From Kordiimonas laminariae (GTDB lineage: Bacteria; Pseudomonadota; Alphaproteobacteria; Sphingomonadales; Kordiimonadaceae): a DNA stretch of 64,000 nucleotides. Positions 1 through 9,632 of this stretch are shown here, one piece after another. Below the pieces are notes generated by a model. It had not been told where the DNA came from. It did no database searches and saw only the letters and a list, made by a program, of their open reading frames with translations. The translations under genes and the position numbers were made by a program. Position 1 is the first letter of the stretch. Every line of letters begins with the position of its first letter. The stretch covers positions 84,478 to 148,477 of the forward strand of contig NZ_JAKQZA010000008.1 of the NCBI RefSeq assembly GCF_023008165.1, in the 5' to 3' direction.

Positions 1-793
1 CAAGGACGGCCGCAATGGTGAAATCCAGCGTCCACACCTCACCAATAAAGGCGATACCGCCAAGCATGGCGATAAGTGGCACAGTAAGCTGCACAATCGC
101 CGCCACACTGGTATCAAGTTCCGGTAACACCCGGTACCACACCACATAACCCAGCCCTGATGTGATAATGCCGGATATAGCGGCAAGCACGGCCCCCTCC
201 ATTGCAATAGCGCCCGCATTTGAAGATAGCCACACAATAAGAGCAACCGGGACTGTCCACACAAAGCTAGCTGTGGTGGCAATAAGAGCATTCTCGGCCT
301 TTTGCCCTGCGAGCGAATAAAGCCCCCAGCCAATACCTGCAAGTACCATCAACCCAGCGCCAAACAGGTTCAAGCCTCCAGTATCAGGGTTAATCACATA
401 AACCAGCCCTGCCATACCGATAACCGCCCCCAGCCACTGCAACACACGCGGGCTACTGCCCTTCATAATAGCGCCGACAAACATAGTGATCTGCACAGTG
501 CCAAACAAAAGGAGCGCCCCAAAGCCGGCTTCTAAAACCAGATAAGCAAAGGTGAAGCCGACACCATACAGCGCTAACCCACCCACGGACATGGCATTAA
601 ACTTGAACGTTGTAAGGCCCTTAAAAAGCCCTTTCATCTTCAGAAGCAACAACAGAAACAACGCGCCAGATCCAATCCTAATCAGCAAGAAAGTTTCCGG
701 GTTGATGAGTTCTTCTGCAAGAGCCAACCGGTTTAGCACCGAATTCGCAGCGAAAAATATCATGGCTAAAGCTGTTAAAAGAATGATACGCAT
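1..793 (-). CDS. EamA/DMT-family transporter (3' part beyond window)
   Basis: Reading frame open to the left edge, so the C-terminus is missing; 264 codons are visible. The protein starts MRIILLTALAMIFFAANS and is a run of hydrophobic helices with short loops, typical of the 10-TM drug/metabolite transporter superfamily (EamA, about 290-300 residues). The early small-residue motif around AANSVLNRLAL resembles the first EamA repeat and a second repeat begins midway (GIGWGLYSLAGQKA). The ATG at 793-791 is chosen because upstream codons in this frame give no better start. An inner-membrane exporter of small metabolites is likely; the substrate cannot be read from sequence. It is transcribed away from the neighbouring small gene and has no visible link to the purine genes. 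Confidence 0.85.
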   Translation of the reverse strand, partial: MRIILLTALAMIFFAANSVLNRLALAEELINPETFLLIRIGSGALFLLLLLKMKGLFKGLTTFKFNAMSVGGLALYGVGFTFAYLVLEAGFGALLLFGTVQITMFVGAIMKGSSPRVLQWLGAVIGMAGLVYVINPDTGGLNLFGAGLMVLAGIGWGLYSLAGQKAENALIATTASFVWTVPVALIVWLSSNAGAIAMEGAVLAAISGIITSGLGYVVWYRVLPELDTSVAAIVQLTVPLIAMLGGIAFIGEVWTLDFTIAAVL

Positions 794-855
794 AAGGTGT
801 GGTGTAGCACGGATCACGAAAGCGAAGACTAAATTCTTTGTGTAGGAGCCATCCG

Positions 856-1191
856 ATGGGTTTATGGAATAATGCTGATAAAATTAAAGCCCGCGAGATA
901 TACAAAACTTTCACGGACGCATATGAGAGTGAAGATTGGGTGACTTACACACAGCAGATAAAAATTATCCGATCTAAATATATCCCTGAATTTGGAAAGT
1001 TGTCATCTACAGCAGATCACATCTACGCAATCGATAGCGAAGTTGATTGCTACCCTACAGGCCCAGAAAGACAGCACTGGAACAAACAAGCCTTACAAAA
1101 ATTAGATGCTGAACTCTATGAAATATTCAAGGACAGTTTTCACCAGCTATGGGAACAACGCGCTGAACTAAAAAAGATTATAGGCTTATAG
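856..1191 (+). CDS. Hypothetical protein, 111 aa
   Basis: Small soluble charged protein, unrecognised. The ATG at 856 is preferred over an upstream TTG at 838 because AGGAG (844-848) lies 7 bases before it. The protein begins MGLWNNADKIKAREIY, is predicted mostly helical, and has no signal peptide or membrane segment. Its 3' end overlaps the end of the convergent allA by 14 bases. No functional inference is possible beyond its being expressed-looking. Confidence 0.6.
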   Translation: MGLWNNADKIKAREIYKTFTDAYESEDWVTYTQQIKIIRSKYIPEFGKLSSTADHIYAIDSEVDCYPTGPERQHWNKQALQKLDAELYEIFKDSFHQLWEQRAELKKIIGL

Positions 1192-1678
1192 TCACCTGTT
1201 CATCGTGGGTCAGTTCGTGTTCCACACAGTTATCGCCTTTGCCTTTCCGGTCTATCACCAAAAAATCGCTCTGGCTATTCAGCGCCAATGAAAAATGATG
1301 CCATGTGCCCGCGTGGTAATTCACGCCCTGATCAGCGCTTGCAAGAAACACACGCAGCTTCTCTGCTTTAAATTCACCCTTTTCGGCAACCACAACCAGA
1401 TAAGGCTGATCGCCCATAGGAATAAAGGCTTGGGAGGACAGTGGGTGATATTCCATCAGCTTTACAATAATGGGCTGCGGCAAGGGTTTGGTGCGGAAGA
1501 TATTCACGCACACACTGCCCTCTTCTGCTGAAACGTTCACATCCGCCAAATTATGGAAACGGGTGGTGTTCCCGTAATTGATGGAAAACTGCTCTGCTCC
1601 CGCTGATGCTTCAATCACATCGCCAAACGGTGCAAATGCTTCTGCGGTAAGTGGTTCTGCTTTGATGGTACGCATCAA
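1178..1678 (-). CDS. allA: Ureidoglycolate lyase
   Basis: 166 residues, the normal AllA length. Releases glyoxylate and urea from (S)-ureidoglycolate, the last step of the pathway encoded across this locus. The N-terminal LTAEAFAPFGDVIE and the cupin-like core with YHAGTWHHFSLAL and FLVIDRKGKGDNC are characteristic of the family. The start ATG overlaps the stop of puuD by 4 bases (ATGA), so the two are translationally coupled. Cytoplasmic. Identification is strong because family motifs and pathway context agree. Confidence 0.93.
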   Translation of the reverse strand: MMRTIKAEPLTAEAFAPFGDVIEASAGAEQFSINYGNTTRFHNLADVNVSAEEGSVCVNIFRTKPLPQPIIVKLMEYHPLSSQAFIPMGDQPYLVVVAEKGEFKAEKLRVFLASADQGVNYHAGTWHHFSLALNSQSDFLVIDRKGKGDNCVEHELTHDEQVTISL

Positions 1679-2874
1679 TCATCCACCTTCATACCGTTTT
1701 CGATCCACTTACCTAGAATAGCACGTTCTTCATCTGTCATACCGGTTTCGTTACCAAGCGGCATAATATCTGATTTCACGGCTTGTTCCATAATGCGCGG
1801 GCCGTGCTGGATGATAAATTGTGGTTTATCAAACATCACACCACCTGGTGCTTCTTCAAAAGATTCGTGGCTTGGATTTGCAGCATGGCAACTAGCACAG
1901 TGTTTTGTCACCAGCGTTTGCACCTGGTTGAATGAGGCCTCAACACCCTTAGAAAGGGCCTTTCTTTCACGGGCTTCCATATCGCTTGCAAACATCATAA
2001 GGAGAATAAACACGCCACCAGCCGCAAACGGAAGCGCATAATTGGTCTGCCCTCTGTGCTTCAGGTTAAAGAAATGACGAATAAGCACACCGACAATCGC
2101 GAGCCCCGCAAGGATCACCCAATTATACGGGTTTGAAAATGTCATCGGATAATGGTTGCTCACCATCATCAAAAGCACAGGCAGGGTCATATAGTTGTTA
2201 TGGAGAGAACGCTGCTTACCGATCTGGCCAAGGCGCGGGTCTGGGCTTTCACCTGCAATCAAGGAAGCAACCACCTTCTTCTGATTGGGGATAATCACCA
2301 TAAACACATTAAAGGCCATGGCGGAGCCAACAATCACCCCAACATGAAGGTATGCCGCACGGTCAGAGAAAACTTGCGTGAGGCCATACGCTGCCGCTGT
2401 CAGCAGGCTGAACCAGATGATACCCAGCAACTTGTTATTCTGCCCGATAGGGCTGCGACAAAGGCCGTCATAGACCACCCAGCCACCTACGATAGAAGCG
2501 AGGCTGATAACAATTGCCTGCCACTGGCTAAGCACCATTTTGCTGTTATCAATAAGGAAGAGTTCAGCGCCATAATAATAAATCACAGCGAGCAGCGCAA
2601 AACCGCTCATCCAGGTGAAATAGGCTTCCCACTTAAACCAGTGGAGGTTATCAGGCATCTGTTCAGGCGCTACAGCATACTTCTGTTTGTGGTAAAACCC
2701 ACCACCATGCACAGACCACAGTTCCCCAGACATACCCTTCTTGGGTTCTTTGGGGTCTTCAAGGTTGTTATCAAGCCATACGAAATAAAAGGATGAACCG
2801 ATCCACGCGATACCGGTGATAACATGCAACCAGCGAATGGCCATGTTTAACCAAGGGGCTATATCAAGCTCCAT
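1675..2874 (-). CDS. puuD: Membrane urate hydroxylase with C-terminal cytochrome c
   Basis: 399 residues. An N-terminal multi-helix membrane region (urate oxidase N-terminal domain; starts MELDIAPWLNMAIRWLHV and has GIAWIGSSFYFVWLD) is followed by a cytochrome c domain with CASCH at about residues 326-330 and a likely axial Met near 371 (IMPLGN). PuuD oxidises urate to 5-hydroxyisourate and passes electrons to the respiratory chain rather than making H2O2 as soluble uricase does. First gene of the puuD-allA pair; its promoter must lie in the 587-base gap shared with the divergent LysR gene. It completes the xanthine-to-glyoxylate route with neighbouring genes. Confidence 0.95.
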   Translation of the reverse strand: MELDIAPWLNMAIRWLHVITGIAWIGSSFYFVWLDNNLEDPKEPKKGMSGELWSVHGGGFYHKQKYAVAPEQMPDNLHWFKWEAYFTWMSGFALLAVIYYYGAELFLIDNSKMVLSQWQAIVISLASIVGGWVVYDGLCRSPIGQNNKLLGIIWFSLLTAAAYGLTQVFSDRAAYLHVGVIVGSAMAFNVFMVIIPNQKKVVASLIAGESPDPRLGQIGKQRSLHNNYMTLPVLLMMVSNHYPMTFSNPYNWVILAGLAIVGVLIRHFFNLKHRGQTNYALPFAAGGVFILLMMFASDMEARERKALSKGVEASFNQVQTLVTKHCASCHAANPSHESFEEAPGGVMFDKPQFIIQHGPRIMEQAVKSDIMPLGNETGMTDEERAILGKWIENGMKVDD

Positions 2875-3461
2875 TATACTCTCCCATCGGCAAAATGCCG
2901 TCTCCCGCGCTACCTGTTGTTGGCTACAGGCTCCTCAAGCGCTTTACTCTATACACAGGCAGATTAAAGCCTGTTTAATTTTGCCAACGCTTTTCCGCTT
3001 TGGTCTTTCGTGGGGAATTGTGCGCAAAAACAAACGCGATACTGGAACATTCATCAACTGCAAGAGCCAGAAAAGGCCAAGACCGGAAAAGGCCAAAAAT
3101 GGAAAAGGGAGGTGGAAGAGGCAGGGCGCATTGTCCATACACCACTACGAACCGAGTATTTGAGGAGAATTGGGGGCCTCCTACACACTCAAATGGAAAC
3201 AATCATTATGCGCTTAACAGCATCGCCTAACATACGGAGCTTAGCGTTACTCGAAACTACTCGGAACAAAAATGATCAATGCTTGGGATAGGTTGATCAT
3301 TTTGCTGCATGCAGCACTATGTTTGTTTCCGCAGACGTACCCTACCTCTTCTCACCTAGGGGGTTCCATCAGTTGGAAGCCTCTATGTATATCTTTCTCT
3401 CATTTATGATAATCCTAATATTTCTGTATGTTTTTCAAAAAATATTTGATAATAGAAAAAC
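2875..3461. other. 587-base intergenic region with several inverted repeats
   Basis: Lies between the divergent puuD (minus) and LysR (plus) starts, so must hold both promoters. Short ORFs here overlap each other on both strands and have no coherent protein features, so I call none. Visible structure: two near-copies of GAAAAGGCCAA around 3072-3104; an inverted repeat ATTTGAG/CTCAAAT (3158-3164 and 3188-3194); an 11-bp inverted repeat AAAATGATCAA/TTGATCATTTT around 3270-3303; and a perfect 12-base palindrome GCTGCATGCAGC at 3304-3315. The last two sit about 150-190 bases before the LysR start. Confidence 0.6.
3270..3315. promoter_or_regulatory. Adjacent inverted repeat and palindrome, candidate operator
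   Basis: An 11-bp perfect inverted repeat, arms AAAATGATCAA and TTGATCATTTT with a 13-base spacer, is followed directly by the palindrome GCTGCATGCAGC. The AT-rich stem with only four Ts after it is a poor terminator, and no gene ends nearby, so a protein-binding site in the puuD/LysR divergent control region is more likely. Assignment to a regulator is not possible. Confidence 0.4.
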
Positions 3462-4391
3462 ATGAGTGTTTTCGATGATATGCCGGTGTTTATAGCCGTT
3501 TTTGAGAAGGGGAGTTTTTCCCAGGCCGGGCGCAGTTTACGTATGTCCCCTGCCCTTGTAAGCAGCCGTATTGCTAGGCTTGAGAACCATTTAGGCACGC
3601 GCCTTTTCGTGCGCACTACTCGTAAAGTTACAGCAACCGATGCTGGCCGCCGTTATTATGAAGACTGCCTTGATATCATGCGGCGGGTGGAAGAAGCCGA
3701 AAGCCGGATCGTGGAAGATGACAGTGCGCCTAAAGGGGTGCTTCGATTAACAGCTGCCTCGGCACTTGGGGATCAGTTCGTCACCAACATGATCCCTGAT
3801 TTCTCTGCTCGTTATCCTGATATCCGGCTTCAATACCGGATGACAGATGCACTTGTGGATGTACTCACTGACGGCATGGATATAGCCCTCAGGGTTGGCC
3901 CTCTGGTAGACAGCAGCCTTAAAGCCCGCGTGCTTTGCCCCAGCCCCCGCTATATTTTCGCATCCCCCGAATACCTTGCAAAACACGGTATCCCTAAAAA
4001 ACCACATAATCTGGTGGACCATAACTGCCTGATGTTACGCTTCCCCGGTTCACGGCAATATCGCTGGCGGTTTATGGACAAGCGCGGATCATACGAAATG
4101 CAGTTTGCGGGTACGCTTGATAGCAATAGCGGCGCGGTGCTGACCGACTGGGCACTGGCTGGCGCTGGCCTCGTTCTGAAACCATATTGGGAAGTGGCAG
4201 AACACGTGAAAGCAGGCAGGCTGAAAGCGGTGCTTACCGAGCATATGACCGATGACAGCTATATCGCAGCGCTTTACCCTTATGACACATTTGTACCACC
4301 GCGCTTGAGGGTATTTCTTGATTATCTGGTAGACCGGGTAAAAGCAGAACCGCTGTTTCAGGAAAAACTACCTGAAAGCGCTATTGCTTAA
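3462..4391 (+). CDS. LysR-family transcriptional regulator
   Basis: 309 residues with an N-terminal winged HTH (VFIAVFEKGSFSQAGRSL, SPALVSSRIARLENHLGTRL) and a C-terminal periplasmic-binding-like effector domain, of the DmlR/AaeR-like subgroup (YIFASPEYLAKHGIP, FVPPRLRVFLDYL). Divergent from puuD and convergent with xdhC, whose 3' end it overlaps by 4 bases. Position inside the purine locus suggests control of puuD-allA, but the effector is unknown. Two other LysR genes in the window (22948, 44364) are not close copies. Confidence 0.92.
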   Translation: MSVFDDMPVFIAVFEKGSFSQAGRSLRMSPALVSSRIARLENHLGTRLFVRTTRKVTATDAGRRYYEDCLDIMRRVEEAESRIVEDDSAPKGVLRLTAASALGDQFVTNMIPDFSARYPDIRLQYRMTDALVDVLTDGMDIALRVGPLVDSSLKARVLCPSPRYIFASPEYLAKHGIPKKPHNLVDHNCLMLRFPGSRQYRWRFMDKRGSYEMQFAGTLDSNSGAVLTDWALAGAGLVLKPYWEVAEHVKAGRLKAVLTEHMTDDSYIAALYPYDTFVPPRLRVFLDYLVDRVKAEPLFQEKLPESAIA

Positions 4392-5341
4392 TTAATCACC
4401 TGCAAAAGCTGTGCGGTAAGTGATGCGGCAATAATCTCAGGCTCTTTTCCAGTAATACCTGCAATCCCGATCGGGCAGATAAGCTGATCAAGTTCTTCTT
4501 CTGTTACTACCCGTTCCCGAAGCAAACGATTTTCAAAGCGTGCCCGCTTTGTTGCAGACCCAATAAGCCCGCAGAATTTGGCATCCTGCCGCTCAAGAAT
4601 AGCCTTTGTTAGTTCATAATCCAGTTGGTGGTTATGGGTGAAAATGACAAACAAGGTATTCTCAGGTGCGCTCGCAATAACAGATAAAGGCTCATCTGTA
4701 AGACACGGTGTTACATTCGCAGGTATATCGTCCGGGAACTCGGCCGTACGGCTATCCACCCAGGTAATATGAAACGGCAAATCGACAAGCATTTTCACTG
4801 TCGCTCGGCCCACATGCCCGGCCCCAAACAGAATGAGCGGAAAACTTTTGCAGGCACTTGTTTCAAGAAGATAAGATGCCGCTTTAACGGCACCATCCAG
4901 CAGCTCACCAGTTTCACCATAAAAGGTAAATTCAGTATCCGCTTTCTCTTCCAGCCACACCTTGGAAAGCTTGCCATCTTCAAATGTGGTTTTCAGCGTG
5001 TTGGTTTGTACACCCCGAAGGAACTTGGCGCTTAAACCTTCTATACGCTCAAGAAGAATATCTACACTGCCACCACAGCACTGCTCAAGAAGCGGCCCAA
5101 GGGCATAATTCTGAAAGACGTAATCAGGCCCCTCTTCTGATGCCAACAGCTTACGAGCCTGTTCAATCACCTGAAACTCAAGGTTACCACCGCCAATCGT
5201 GCCAATCAGCTCATGCTCAGAAACCAGCATCTTGGTGCCTGCCCCGCGCGGAGCTGAGCCGCGGTCAGCAGCCACACTTACGAGCACAAAGCGCCGCTCG
5301 CGCGCATAAAGCTCTTGTGCACTCGTAAGCCAGTTTTGCAT
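4388..5341 (-). CDS. xdhC: Xanthine dehydrogenase accessory protein XdhC
   Basis: 317 residues with the two XdhC/CoxI domains: N-terminal segment with GSAPRGAGTKMLV and GTIGGGNLEFQVIEQAR, and a C-terminal Rossmann part (LILFGAGHVGRATVKML) ending with CPIGIAGITGKEPEIIAASL. XdhC binds molybdenum cofactor, supports its sulfuration and inserts it into the XdhB subunit. Last gene of the uraH-xdhA-xdhB-xdhC operon; 17 bases separate it from xdhB. The start at 5341 has only a weak ribosome site (GGATA). Confidence 0.95.
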   Translation of the reverse strand: MQNWLTSAQELYARERRFVLVSVAADRGSAPRGAGTKMLVSEHELIGTIGGGNLEFQVIEQARKLLASEEGPDYVFQNYALGPLLEQCCGGSVDILLERIEGLSAKFLRGVQTNTLKTTFEDGKLSKVWLEEKADTEFTFYGETGELLDGAVKAASYLLETSACKSFPLILFGAGHVGRATVKMLVDLPFHITWVDSRTAEFPDDIPANVTPCLTDEPLSVIASAPENTLFVIFTHNHQLDYELTKAILERQDAKFCGLIGSATKRARFENRLLRERVVTEEELDQLICPIGIAGITGKEPEIIAASLTAQLLQVIN

Positions 5342-5358
5342 CAGGGTATCCGTATAAG

Positions 5359-7677
5359 TTAAGCGCGTTTCTTTACATCAGCCACAGCCATCAGAACTTC
5401 TTCAGGCGTTGCCGGTGCATCCATCTTAACAGGTACCTTATAGTCACCTACGCTGGCAACCGCATCAACAAGCGCCATAAACACAGCGTTCGCCAGCATA
5501 AAGGGTGGTTCACCCACAGCTTTGGAACGGTGAATGGTGGCTTCAACGTTACGGCCTTTGTTCCAAAGCTCGATATTCAGTTCGTCTGGGCGATCAGAGC
5601 AAGCTGGAACCTTGTAGGTAGACGGTGCATGTGTACGCAGACGACCTGCATCATCAAATACAAGCTCTTCTGTTGTCAGCCATCCCATACCTTGAATGAA
5701 ACCGCCTTCAATCTGCCCGATATCAATAACCGGGTTCAGCGAACGGCCAGCTTCATGAAGAATATCCGTGCGGAGGACCTTGTTCTCACCTGTAAGTGTA
5801 TCAATCATTACTTCCGAAACAGCGGCGCCATAACAGAAATAATAGAACGGACGGCCTTTGTGAGACGCACGATCGTATTTGATCTTTGGTGTTTTATAGA
5901 AACCTGTTGAAGACATGGAAACACGGCCAAGATACGCTTCCTGCGTAAGCTCATTAAAGGCCATTTCCTTGTTTTCAATATAAACCTTATTGTTGCGGAA
6001 AGTGATACGGTCTTTCGGGCAACTATATTTTTCCGCCGCAAAATCAATGAGGCGTGCCTTAATTTTGCGCGCAGCATCAAGAGCAGCCATACCGTTCAGA
6101 TCAGAACCTGAGGAAGCTGCGGTTGCTGATGTGTTTGGCACTTTCGCAGTCGTTGTGGCTGTAATTTTCACTCGGGTAACATCAATCTGGAATTCTTCCG
6201 CCACAACCTGCGCTACCTTGGTAAACAAGCCTTGGCCCATCTCTGTACCGCCGTGGTTCAGATGCACACTACCATCCGCATAAATATGCACAAGTGCACC
6301 AGCCTGATTGAGGTGTGTCGTCGTGAAACTAATACCAAACTTCACCGGCGTGATGGAAATACCCTTTTTCAGATATTTACTATTGGCGTTAAACGCGCGA
6401 ATTTCATCACGGCGCTTGCGGTATTCTGATGTCTCTGCGAGTGTTTCCATAATCTCGGCTGCAACATTATCTTCCACCTTCATACCATAAGGTGTGGTAT
6501 CACGCTCACCTTCGCCGTAGAGGTTCAGCATCCGCACATCTAGCGGGTCTTTCCCAATCTCGCGGGCTACATCTTCAATCACGCGCTCAATACCGATCAT
6601 CCCCTGCGGGCCACCAAAACCTCGGAAAGCAGTGTTAGAAACCGTATGAGTTTTATAGCGGTGCGATTTTATCGCTACGTCAGAGAGGAAATAGCAGTTA
6701 TCCGCATGGAACATAGCACGGTCATTAATCGCAGGTGACAAGTCAGTCGAGCGGCCACAACGTGATGCCATTTCAATTTCGATACCAGTAATCTGACCAT
6801 CATCATCATAGCCAACATCATAGCTATATTTGAAATCATGGCGCTTGCCTGTCATCACCATATCATCATCGCGGTCCAGGCGCAGTTTCACTGGGCGCTG
6901 AGTTTTCACCGCAGCAAGCGATGACATTGCCGCAAACATCGCTGGATGCGTTTCCTTACCACCAAAGCCGCCGCCCATACGGCGCACTTCAATAGTTACC
7001 GCATTGGTTGGGCGTCCGAGTACATGAGCCACAAGATGCTGTACTTCGCTTGGATGCTGTGTGCTTGAAAGCACGTGCACGTCGCCGTCTTCCTGTGGTG
7101 TCGCAAGCGCGATTTGGCCTTCAAGATAGAAGTGATCCTGCCCGCCAATATAGAAACTGCCCTGAAGACGGTTCTTTGACGCAGACAGCGCTTTTTCAGC
7201 TTCGCCTTGTGCCATCAACTGGCTGTCTTCAATCTTCAGGTCAACCGCTTCGGCTTCATCAATGTTCAGATAATGCGGTTTCTCGTCATACGAAACTTTC
7301 GCCAGTTTTGCCGCCGCGATTGCTTCCTCAAGGCTATTTGCAGCCACCGCAAAAATCGGTTGCCCGATATATTCTACAAGCCCTGTGGAAAAGAGCGGAT
7401 CATCCCCCGCGAACGGGCTCACGTCATTATGGCCGGGAATATCGTCGGCTGTAAGAACGACAGCTACACCTTGTGCTGCACGAACGGCGGAAAGGTCCAT
7501 CTCAGTAATTTCCGCATGTGCCTTTTCAGACATGGCAACATACATATGCAGCATGTTCTTCGGTTCTGCTACATCGTCGATATAAACGGCAGTACCAGCT
7601 ACATGCTTATGCGCACTATCGTGACGCAAATCTTTGTGTACAGCACCTTTGATTTCAGAAAGAGACGGATTAGACAT
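5359..7677 (-). CDS. xdhB: Xanthine dehydrogenase, molybdopterin-binding subunit
   Basis: 772 residues, normal for bacterial XdhB. Molybdenum-binding subunit that hydroxylates hypoxanthine and xanthine to urate. Family landmarks: HDSAHKHVAGTAVYIDD near the N-terminus, RRMGGGFGGKE, TAFRGFGGPQGM, GTEMGQGLFTKVAQVVA and the catalytic glutamate in AVGEPPF at about residue 723. The start overlaps the end of xdhA by 8 bases. Assembles with XdhA and receives cofactor through XdhC encoded just downstream. Confidence 0.97.
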   Translation of the reverse strand: MSNPSLSEIKGAVHKDLRHDSAHKHVAGTAVYIDDVAEPKNMLHMYVAMSEKAHAEITEMDLSAVRAAQGVAVVLTADDIPGHNDVSPFAGDDPLFSTGLVEYIGQPIFAVAANSLEEAIAAAKLAKVSYDEKPHYLNIDEAEAVDLKIEDSQLMAQGEAEKALSASKNRLQGSFYIGGQDHFYLEGQIALATPQEDGDVHVLSSTQHPSEVQHLVAHVLGRPTNAVTIEVRRMGGGFGGKETHPAMFAAMSSLAAVKTQRPVKLRLDRDDDMVMTGKRHDFKYSYDVGYDDDGQITGIEIEMASRCGRSTDLSPAINDRAMFHADNCYFLSDVAIKSHRYKTHTVSNTAFRGFGGPQGMIGIERVIEDVAREIGKDPLDVRMLNLYGEGERDTTPYGMKVEDNVAAEIMETLAETSEYRKRRDEIRAFNANSKYLKKGISITPVKFGISFTTTHLNQAGALVHIYADGSVHLNHGGTEMGQGLFTKVAQVVAEEFQIDVTRVKITATTTAKVPNTSATAASSGSDLNGMAALDAARKIKARLIDFAAEKYSCPKDRITFRNNKVYIENKEMAFNELTQEAYLGRVSMSSTGFYKTPKIKYDRASHKGRPFYYFCYGAAVSEVMIDTLTGENKVLRTDILHEAGRSLNPVIDIGQIEGGFIQGMGWLTTEELVFDDAGRLRTHAPSTYKVPACSDRPDELNIELWNKGRNVEATIHRSKAVGEPPFMLANAVFMALVDAVASVGDYKVPVKMDAPATPEEVLMAVADVKKRA

Positions 7678-9145
7678 TGGCCATCTCCTGTCTTAGAGCA
7701 AGGCGGGTATCCGCATCGCTGGTAAGCTCAACAAATGCTTTCATCAACAGGTTTTGCGCCGATAACATGCGGTAATCCTTCGAGGCACGCATATCTGTAA
7801 GCGGGCTGAAATCATTTGCCATCGCTTCCATAGCCGCTTCCACATTTTCTTCGGTGAAGGCTTTGCCAACCAATGCGCTTTCTGCATTTGCAGCGCGTTT
7901 TGGTGTTGCTGCCATACCGCCATATGCGAAGCGCGCTTCTTTCACAGTTTCACCCTCAAGAGCGATAGAGAATGCCGCACATACCGCAGAGATATCTTGG
8001 TCAAAACGCTTGGATAATTTGTAAGAGCGGAACGCCGTATCTGCCGCCGGTTTCGGCACAATTACCTTGGCAACAAATTCACCTGCTGCACGGTCCTGCT
8101 TACCGTAATCAATGAAGAAATCTTCAAGATCGATAGTGCGCTCTTCGTGCCCTTTGCGGAGCACAAGCTTGGCACCAAGCGCAATAAGCGCTGGCGGTGT
8201 ATCACCAATCGGGGAACCGTTAGCAATATTACCACCAATGGTACCGCTATTGCGGATTTGCGTGGAACCAATACGGCGGATCAGTTCGCCAAAATCAGGA
8301 TAGAGTCCTGCGAGCAGTTCCATGGCATCGGTATAGGTAACACCCGCGCCGATCTCGACACTATCCGCAGTTTCTGTAATTTCTTTCAGCTCAGCCACAT
8401 CGCCCAGATAAATCACTGTCGCCAGTTCTTTATGCATTTTAGTAACCCAAAGGCCAACGTCTGTACCGCCCGCAAGGAAGGTCGCGTCTGGATTTTGCTC
8501 TGCAACAGCTGCTAGTGTATCCACATTCACCGGTGCGAAATAGCGTTTTTCATTACCTGTCAACTTGCTTGTAGCTGAGATGTAAAGCGTATCATCCCGT
8601 TTAATACCTTCAAGAGCAGCCACTTGCTCCCGCATATCAGGCAGTTCATCAGCGCCCAGTTCAAACATACGGTGCGCCGCATCAATGATCGGGCCGTATC
8701 CCGTGCAGCGGCAGAGGTTACCCGCAAGTGCATCTTCGATACGGTCTTTCGTTGGGTTAGGGCCTTCAAGGTAAAGTGCGTAAAGCGACATCACAAAACC
8801 CGGTGTACAGAAACCGCACTGCGAACCATGAGTTTCAACAAGTGCTTCCTGTACAGGGTGCAAACCGCCTGATTTTGATTTCAGGCTCTCCACGGTCAGC
8901 AGTTCTTTACCATCGAGTGTGGGCAGGAAGATAATGCAAGCATTCACCGCTTTATATTCAACGCGGTCACCCTTAAGTTCACCAACAACCACCGTACAAG
9001 CGCCGCAATCACCCTCAGCACAACCTTCTTTGGTGCCGGTGCGCGCTATATCGTAACGCAAATAATTCAACAATGTGGCCGTTGGGTCTGGGCTATGGAT
9101 TTCATGAACCCGTCCGTCCAGCAGAAACCGAACAGTACCTGACAT
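7670..9145 (-). CDS. xdhA: Xanthine dehydrogenase, FeS/FAD subunit
   Basis: 491 residues carrying, in order, a plant-type 2Fe-2S domain (GCAEGDCGACTVVVGE), an all-helical 2Fe-2S domain (CGFCTPGFVMSLYAL and GNLCRCTGYGPI), an FAD-binding CO-dehydrogenase-flavoprotein-like domain (LAGGTDVGLWVTK, GGNIANGSPIGDTPP) and the C-terminal flavoprotein domain. It moves electrons from the molybdenum site to NAD+. All cluster cysteines are present. 38 bases downstream of uraH in the same direction, and coupled to xdhB by overlap. Confidence 0.97.
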   Translation of the reverse strand: MSGTVRFLLDGRVHEIHSPDPTATLLNYLRYDIARTGTKEGCAEGDCGACTVVVGELKGDRVEYKAVNACIIFLPTLDGKELLTVESLKSKSGGLHPVQEALVETHGSQCGFCTPGFVMSLYALYLEGPNPTKDRIEDALAGNLCRCTGYGPIIDAAHRMFELGADELPDMREQVAALEGIKRDDTLYISATSKLTGNEKRYFAPVNVDTLAAVAEQNPDATFLAGGTDVGLWVTKMHKELATVIYLGDVAELKEITETADSVEIGAGVTYTDAMELLAGLYPDFGELIRRIGSTQIRNSGTIGGNIANGSPIGDTPPALIALGAKLVLRKGHEERTIDLEDFFIDYGKQDRAAGEFVAKVIVPKPAADTAFRSYKLSKRFDQDISAVCAAFSIALEGETVKEARFAYGGMAATPKRAANAESALVGKAFTEENVEAAMEAMANDFSPLTDMRASKDYRMLSAQNLLMKAFVELTSDADTRLALRQEMANV

Positions 9146-9183
9146 ATAAAATACTCCTAATTCCCTGAAAGCGGTTGCTCCGG

Positions 9184-9537
9184 CTAGCTGCCTCTGTAGG
9201 TGCTGTAGCCGTATGGGGAAATCAACAAGGGCACGTGATAATGTGCATCCACATCCGCTATACCAAAACGGATAGGCACCACGTCTAGAAAGGCTGGCTC
9301 AGCCAGCTCTGTACCACGAGCCCGAAAATAACTACCTGCCTCAAACTCTAGCAGATATTCACCAGTTTTGAAATCATCCCCATCAAGAAGCGGGCTATCA
9401 ACACGGCCATCATCATTTGTGGCAGCGGATTTCAACAGACGGCGTTCTTCACCCTTCAAAGCATATAGCTTGATTTTAATGCCTTCGCCCGGACAGCCAT
9501 TTGCAGTGTCCAGTACATGGGTGGTTAAACGTCCCAT
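9184..9537 (-). CDS. uraH: 5-hydroxyisourate hydrolase
   Basis: 117 residues, transthyretin-like fold. Hydrolyses 5-hydroxyisourate to OHCU. Shows the N-terminal [14 protein letters not shown] and the diagnostic C-terminal tetrapeptide [23 protein letters not shown] is typical of the active protein. No signal peptide, so cytoplasmic. First gene of the minus-strand operon leading into xdhABC; divergent from gntR across a 177-base control region. Confidence 0.97.
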   Translation of the reverse strand: MGRLTTHVLDTANGCPGEGIKIKLYALKGEERRLLKSAATNDDGRVDSPLLDGDDFKTGEYLLEFEAGSYFRARGTELAEPAFLDVVPIRFGIADVDAHYHVPLLISPYGYSTYRGS

Positions 9538-9632
9538 CTTGTCCTCTCTTTACGGGGTATGGTCTTCCTCAATTCTGATACCGTACTGATGATTGACGAA
9601 TTGTAAAGTATATTATCAACATTAATGCCATT

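Noticed and set aside
2152..2796. 214-codon plus-strand frame inside puuD
   Set aside because: Antisense shadow of a clearly identified gene; composition is low-complexity His/Asn-rich and lacks a ribosome site.
2816..3291. Overlapping short frames in the puuD-LysR gap
   Set aside because: Both strands and several frames are open together, with no domain, signal peptide or ribosome site; read as noncoding.
3268..3303. Terminator at the AAAATGATCAA repeat
   Set aside because: Stem is AT-rich, T run is short and no gene ends nearby.
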